The position numbers and the translations under genes were made by a program. Under the pieces are notes generated by a model, which made no database searches, was not told where the DNA came from, and saw nothing but the letters and a program-made list of their open reading frames with translations. A DNA stretch of 64,000 nt from Seison nebaliae (lineage: Eukaryota; Rotifera; Pararotatoria; Seisonacea; Seisonidae), in NCBI GenBank assembly GCA_023231475.1, contig JALJEE010000556.1:48100-112099 (forward strand). The letters are read 5' to 3'. Each line of letters opens with the position of its first letter. Within the stretch, counting starts at the first letter, position 1. This document shows, piece after piece, positions 59,565-64,000 of this stretch.

Positions 59565-60629
59565 TTAAACGTTCGGATTCATTAGTTCGGGATATGTTAC
59601 AAGTGATTTGTGTAATCCTTCACCCAACGAAACTATAGGGGCATATCCAAGATCACGTTTAGCTGCCTCAATATCATACCAATGATGAGTTGTCGCCAAT
59701 AGAACTCGTGATGGTGATAATGTGGGTTTTTTTATTAATCGATCACCGAATATGAATCGTATCAGATTGATAAAGAAACAAATTATAACAGTATAATAAT
59801 AAGCGACATTCGCATTCAACGTAGTCGTTGGCTTACTATATTTGAAATGACTGAGAATTTGTCGAATGAACATCCAAAATTGAATAGGTTCGTCATTCGT
59901 TATATGATAAGCCTGAAAAGGAATGATTTGAGAAGAAGAAAAAAGAAGAAATAAAACTTTCCCATAAACATTCGAGTCAGCAATCATCAGACGATTAGCA
60001 GCTAATAGATGTCCATAAGCCACATTCTCAACAAAAGTGAAATCAACTAAATTTTGTCCGTTTCCGATGATGAATTTCATTTTTCCTTCTCTCGCTGCTA
60101 ACACAGTGGTGGGAATCATCTGACGATCTCTTGGTCCGAAAATTCCATGTGGTCGAATGACGACGGTATGGAAATCAGACGAATTAGCAGCACGAACAAT
60201 CTTTTCTTGAAGAATTTTCGTTTCCGTATAATAATCGATTGGTTGGGCAGCGTATGGAGCAGTCTCCAATCCGCCAGTAATATCTTTTCCTTCGTACGTT
60301 ACACTCGCACTACCAGTCAGTACAAGATGTTGAATTTTCGACTCTTTACAACAATCAACCACATTCTTCGTTCCATCCACATTCACTTTATAAAAGAGAT
60401 CTCTGTTATCTAAATGTGGTGCAGGAGAGGCACAATGGAAAACAAGATCAATATCCATCATCGCTTCCATTAACAATTCTTTATTGGTCAGATCTCCTGT
60501 AACATATTTTACGTTTTCATTCTTCCCTCGATGCAAATCGAACACAACAACAATATTATCATGTTGCAACAATAATTCCACCAAATGTTGTCCTACAAAT
60601 CCCGAACCACCAATTACTAAAAATTTCAT
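59565..60629 (-). CDS. NSDHL: NSDHL-like sterol-4-alpha-carboxylate 3-dehydrogenase (decarboxylating)
   Basis: An SDR-family NAD(P)-dependent enzyme that removes C-4 methyl groups during cholesterol synthesis. The N-terminus has the Rossmann motif VIGGSGFVGQHL. The catalytic motif is YYTETK (YxxxK). Conserved family segments are ITGGLETAPYA-type, VIRPHGIFGPRD, NLVDFTFVENVAYGHLLAA and AYHITNDEPIQFW. A membrane-associated hydrophobic segment (YYYTVIICFFINLIRFIF) lies near residue 270, as in the vertebrate enzyme. Exons 59958-60629 and 59912-59565 are separated by a 45-nt intron that happens to stay in frame. Splicing it gives YGK-AYHITNDEP, 339 aa, the expected alignment. It is oriented toward the coiled-coil gene. 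Confidence 0.9.
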   Translation of the reverse strand: MKFLVIGGSGFVGQHLVELLLQHDNIVVVFDLHRGKNENVKYVTGDLTNKELLMEAMMDIDLVFHCASPAPHLDNRDLFYKVNVDGTKNVVDCCKESKIQHLVLTGSASVTYEGKDITGGLETAPYAAQPIDYYTETKILQEKIVRAANSSDFHTVVIRPHGIFGPRDRQMIPTTVLAAREGKMKFIIGNGQNLVDFTFVENVAYGHLLAANRLMIADSNVYGKVLFLLFSSSQIIPFQAYHITNDEPIQFWMFIRQILSHFKYSKPTTTLNANVAYYYTVIICFFINLIRFIFGDRLIKKPTLSPSRVLLATTHHWYDIEAAKRDLGYAPIVSLGEGLHKSLVTYPELMNPNV

Positions 60630-61267
60630 TTTGAAAATAAGAAATAAGAAGAAATTATAAAGGGAATGTATCAGATAAATTTCAGAAATTAGTAGAGGCT
60701 AATGTTTAAAATGAATTATAGAAAGAAAATGTTCGTCCAACTCACTCTTTCAATTAAGTGTGTTTAAAGGAGAAAATGGTTCAACATCAAAATTGAATAT
60801 TCATTATCGAATGATCAATTTCCATATATATTTCATATATCATTTGATGCTTAATTTAAATTTTAACTATATAATTTTTGTATATATGAGAAGAGTATTG
60901 AAATTCTGAAAATGTTCTTCTCTTTATCTTACGTCTTATATTGTAAGAATCGATGGAATTTGGCATGTTTCATTATTTGTATAAGAGACATTGTTCGTCA
61001 TTCATCGTTTCTATTTATTAAACAATTAACGACAATATCTTAAAATAACATATTATTTTTGATTAAACAAAATGATTTTGATTATTGAGGAAGGATATTG
61101 AATTGATATTTTCGATTAGTTCGATAAATTGTGTGAAATGTAGAGGAGATTTCATAAAGTTTAAGAGAACTTTCCTTCTAGTTTTAGGTTCCATTCATTC
61201 CCCTGTGGACCAGTCATCTGCTGTACATTCAATTTTACGATTAGTCAATACTATTAATTTAATGTTT
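60630..61267. other. Non-coding spacer, nothing recognised
   Basis: About 640 bp of AT-rich DNA between NSDHL and the 3' end of the Pro-rich gene. It should include the NSDHL promoter. Confidence 0.5.
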
Positions 61268-63285
61268 CTAACATGACGAACTATTTCCGACGATCGATTG
61301 GACGATTTTGGGTTTATATGCGTTAATAAATTGATCATTATTATTTTTATTCTCATCATCAGGTGTTAATATATACTCATAAGAATGAGATGAATGTGAT
61401 TTCTGATTTATTTTTTGTGGTGTATATATCTCATCTGGCTTATTGCTCGCTGTCATAACAATAAATGAAACTTGAAATATTTTAAAATATTCTAACCAGA
61501 TTTAGTAACATTATCGTTGGAGTTTATCTCCTTCGTTTCTTTCGTTTCAGTTACTTTGGTTGTAAGATGAATTAATAAAATTTGAATATGAGGATATTTT
61601 AGATAATTCCAAATTATAAAATAACTTTTTGACAATTTTAGTTTCATTTCTTCCTCTCTAACACATGGCCCTTGTAAACAAGGTTCGGTTTCATGTTTCT
61701 TTATCTTCTTTTCGCGCTCATCTAAATCAGATTCAAAGGAAATAGAAAAATAGATGGAAAAATTTCACTAACGTACAGCTTTCTTTATTTCCACCATTTG
61801 TTGTTCGTATTTATTTTTCTCTTGAATACATGGCGGTTCCAAGCAAGGTTTGATTTCATGTTTCTTTGTCTTCTCTTCACGTTCATCTAAATTAGAATCA
61901 AAAGAAATAAAAAGGTAAATTGAAACATTCAGCTAACGTTCAACTTTCATTATGTCCTTCATCAATCCAGGTTTCTCAACCGTTGTTTCTTCTTTTTGTC
62001 CCTTCCTAAGAAATGGGCGGTTCGGGAATGGTTCAACTTCCTTATTCTTTATTCTCTCCTCACGTCTCTCTGAATTAAGTAGACATTAACGTTAAATAGA
62101 TAAACGATTTGACTAACTTACGGCTGCAATCACTTCATTCATTAATCCATTTGATGCTAATGGCTGAGAGAGCGTATTTGAAGTTGGGACTGCTGTTTGC
62201 TGTGGTACATTTTCACTGACAATTAATGGTTAGGGTCAATAATGAAGTTTTACAAACTTGTTAACTGAAGCGTCAACTGCTTTGAACGATTCAGGTAGAG
62301 GTGATGCTGGAGGCGGTGGAGCTTGTCTTTTCGGTCTTTTTGGAACTGGCCCTTTCGGTCTTTTTGGAGCTGGTTCTTTCGGTCTTGGTGGTCCTTCTGA
62401 TACTTTTGTTATTTGTTGCTTTGCAAGGTAATCTGGTACTTTTTGTGATTTTGGTGGTATTGGCGGAGTTGTTTGTGGAGGCATTCGTGAAGGTATTCGT
62501 GGGGGTATTCGTGGGGGTATTCGTGGAGGTATTCGTGGAGGTATTCGTGGAGCTCTTGACGGTGAAAGTGTTCCTTGTAATAGTTGAATATTTTTTGTCT
62601 TCCGTTGTGGAGGTGGCGGTGGAGCTCTAATTGGCGGTAGCATGACGCCTAAGAATAAGAATCGAAAGTTTTAGAAACTGAACTAAAATATGTCAATATT
62701 TCCTCCAGTGTTTCAAGGAACTTTGAAGAGTAAAGTCCTTTTTTAATTTACGACTTGATCTGAACCTGAGATCTCAAATATCAGCAAACGAATCAACATT
62801 TTAAATTACGAATAATATTTAAGTATCATACGTGTGTTTTATAACTACTAATCAAAGCTATAGTTAATTAAAATCGACTAACCAACGTTTTAGCAAACGG
62901 AACAAAATTCAAATGAACTAACGAGTTTGTGTTGGTGTCAATGGTGTAATATATTTAGGTTGTTGTTGTTCATTTAATAAATGCGGTGATACAGCAGTTT
63001 GTTGTAACATAGGTTTCGATACTGTAGGTAAGTCACTGATATGTTCATCGTGTTTTTTTCCATATCTCTTTTTTAACCCACGAAAGTACTTACTAATTTT
63101 ATTCTTCCTCCATGAGAATTTTGAGCCGAAAAAAATGATTTATTAATAGATAATCCATTGTTCAACTTATGAACCACTAACTGACTATTATCGAATTTCC
63201 TTAAAATTTGAAAGATTAGAATCATAGAAGTAAATCTAAAAAATTTACCTAAAACAAGTACGGTCACGTAGAAATACCAATTCAT
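61268..63285 (-). CDS. Secreted Pro-rich protein with duplicated EPC-type exons (unknown)
   Basis: The 5' exon at 63285 encodes a short hydrophobic start (MNWYFYVTVLVL) like a signal peptide. A Pro/Gln/Thr-rich exon lies near 62930-63060. The main exon (about 62260-62643) has five tandem IPPR units and a PKRPK series. Three tandemly similar exons follow, encoding (i) RREERIKNKEVEP (about 61940-62070), (ii) EREEKTKKHEIKPCLEPPC (about 61780-61887) and (iii) EREKKIKKHETEPCLQGPC (about 61640-61730), joined by phase-1 introns. The last exon ends SIVGNSSSC at 61268. No enzyme domain is seen. The sequence suggests a low-complexity extracellular, cuticular or adhesive protein, but that is inference. 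The second exon border around 63100-63250 is uncertain. Confidence 0.6.
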
Positions 63286-64000
63286 TAAAGACGAAAAAAA
63301 AAGAACAAAATTAAATCAAAAACAAGTTTTTTTAGTTTGTGGTTTCAATTGTTTTTCATTTTAATTACTAGTTTAATAGTATTATGAAATCAAATTACTC
63401 AATTAGTTTAATTTTTTGCTCAAATTGATAACAATTATATAGAATATATATGTTCAGTCTATGTGAGCTGACACCTTTGCCACTGCTCTTAGCGAAGAGA
63501 TATCTGAACATTATCGATTCGGTGCAAAATTCTGATCTCACAGTACCTACTTTCGTACAGTGCGAGATCCAAAATTCTCCAATCAAATTTTTCTGTACTT
63601 ATTATTCCTTAAGTTTTCCTGAATCGTATGATGCCGCGTCTCTGTTTCTTATCAAATTTCTCTATTGATTCTTATATACCAAAAATACTAAAGAACCAGT
63701 TGGTATCTGGTAAGAATCTCATTACCAATAACTACCAATCATAATACGTATAATGTAAATTAATAATAATATCTGATATAAAATTAGGCAAATAACAAAG
63801 TTTTTCTGAATAACAATTATGCTGTTTGTTCTGAAGTTTTCTTTATTGTCAGGACTCATATATGGAAAAGGCGACAACGCGCAATCTCTCATTTGAATCT
63901 CAAACTCCGGACTCATATTTCGTGTATAATATTCGTATGTGTAGAATTATTTGATAATAATTAAAATAGATGGATATTCATTTATAGAAAGTCTAGACTA
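63286..64000. other. Window end, no gene recognised
   Basis: AT-rich. Short frames on both strands near 63450-63900 have no family features. A promoter for the Pro-rich gene is expected just above 63285. Confidence 0.4.

Noticed and set aside
62301-62630. 109-codon Val/Leu-rich plus-strand ORF
   Set aside because: Antisense shadow of the Pro-rich exon; its hydrophobic composition is the complement of PPR codons.
1-64000. tRNA, rRNA or CRISPR features
   Set aside because: None seen by eye; no cloverleaf or regularly spaced repeats were recognised.

Overview
The window is an AT-rich (roughly 70% A+T by eye), gene-dense animal nuclear genome segment. Introns are mostly 40-60 nt with G|GTT... 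donors and ..TTTAG or ..TTCAG acceptors, and almost every gene is recognisably metazoan: neurexin, an NR1F/HR3 nuclear receptor, a furin-like convertase, a KIF28/KLP-6 kinesin, selenoprotein N, SmD2, FIP200/RB1CC1 and NSDHL. I cannot fix the phylum. The compactness and short introns suggest a small protostome such as a mite, rotifer or other microscopic invertebrate. A UGA-containing SELENON, an NSDHL and a KLP-6-type ciliary kinesin fit poorly with a typical insect or a Caenorhabditis-like nematode.

Layout. 1-2150: 3' end of a Ty3/gypsy element (RNase H, integrase, polypurine tract, LTR). 4116-15422 (+): a complete neurexin, with LNS and EGF modules, a TM segment and a PDZ-ligand tail. Its 3.5-kb intron holds three minus-strand ORFs, one encoding about 18 copies of an 11-residue repeat. 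16030-20065 (-): HR3/ROR-like receptor, nine exons, with a long Asn-rich extension after the AF-2 helix. 20.1-24.2 kb: non-coding. 24245-28648 (+): a four-TM protein, an unknown Cys/Ser-rich protein and a furin-like convertase. 29064-33658 (+): kinesin ending in a CaaX-like box. 35.4-36.4 kb: decayed LINE. 37036-45118 (-): large secreted vWD/C8/TIL protein with galactose-lectin (SUEL) domains. 45553-47328 (-): SELENON with an in-frame UGA. 47457-47870 (-): SNRPD2, divergent from 48812-53254 (+) RB1CC1. 53654-54300 (-): small membrane protein. 54558-55448 (+): single-pass protein with a possible MSP-like domain. 55677-59402 (+): about 25-exon secreted coiled-coil gene in which nearly all introns are phase 1. 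59565-60629 (-): NSDHL. 61268-63285 (-): secreted Pro-rich protein with duplicated exons.

The neighbours serve unrelated roles (synapse, transcription, secretory proteolysis, cilia/transport, extracellular matrix, selenium biology, splicing, autophagy, sterols), as expected in a compact animal genome without operon logic. Several gene models were built by hand by matching splice phases. Those for HR3, SELENON, SNRPD2, NSDHL, the four-TM protein, the 157-aa protein and the 247-aa protein close to an exact multiple of three.
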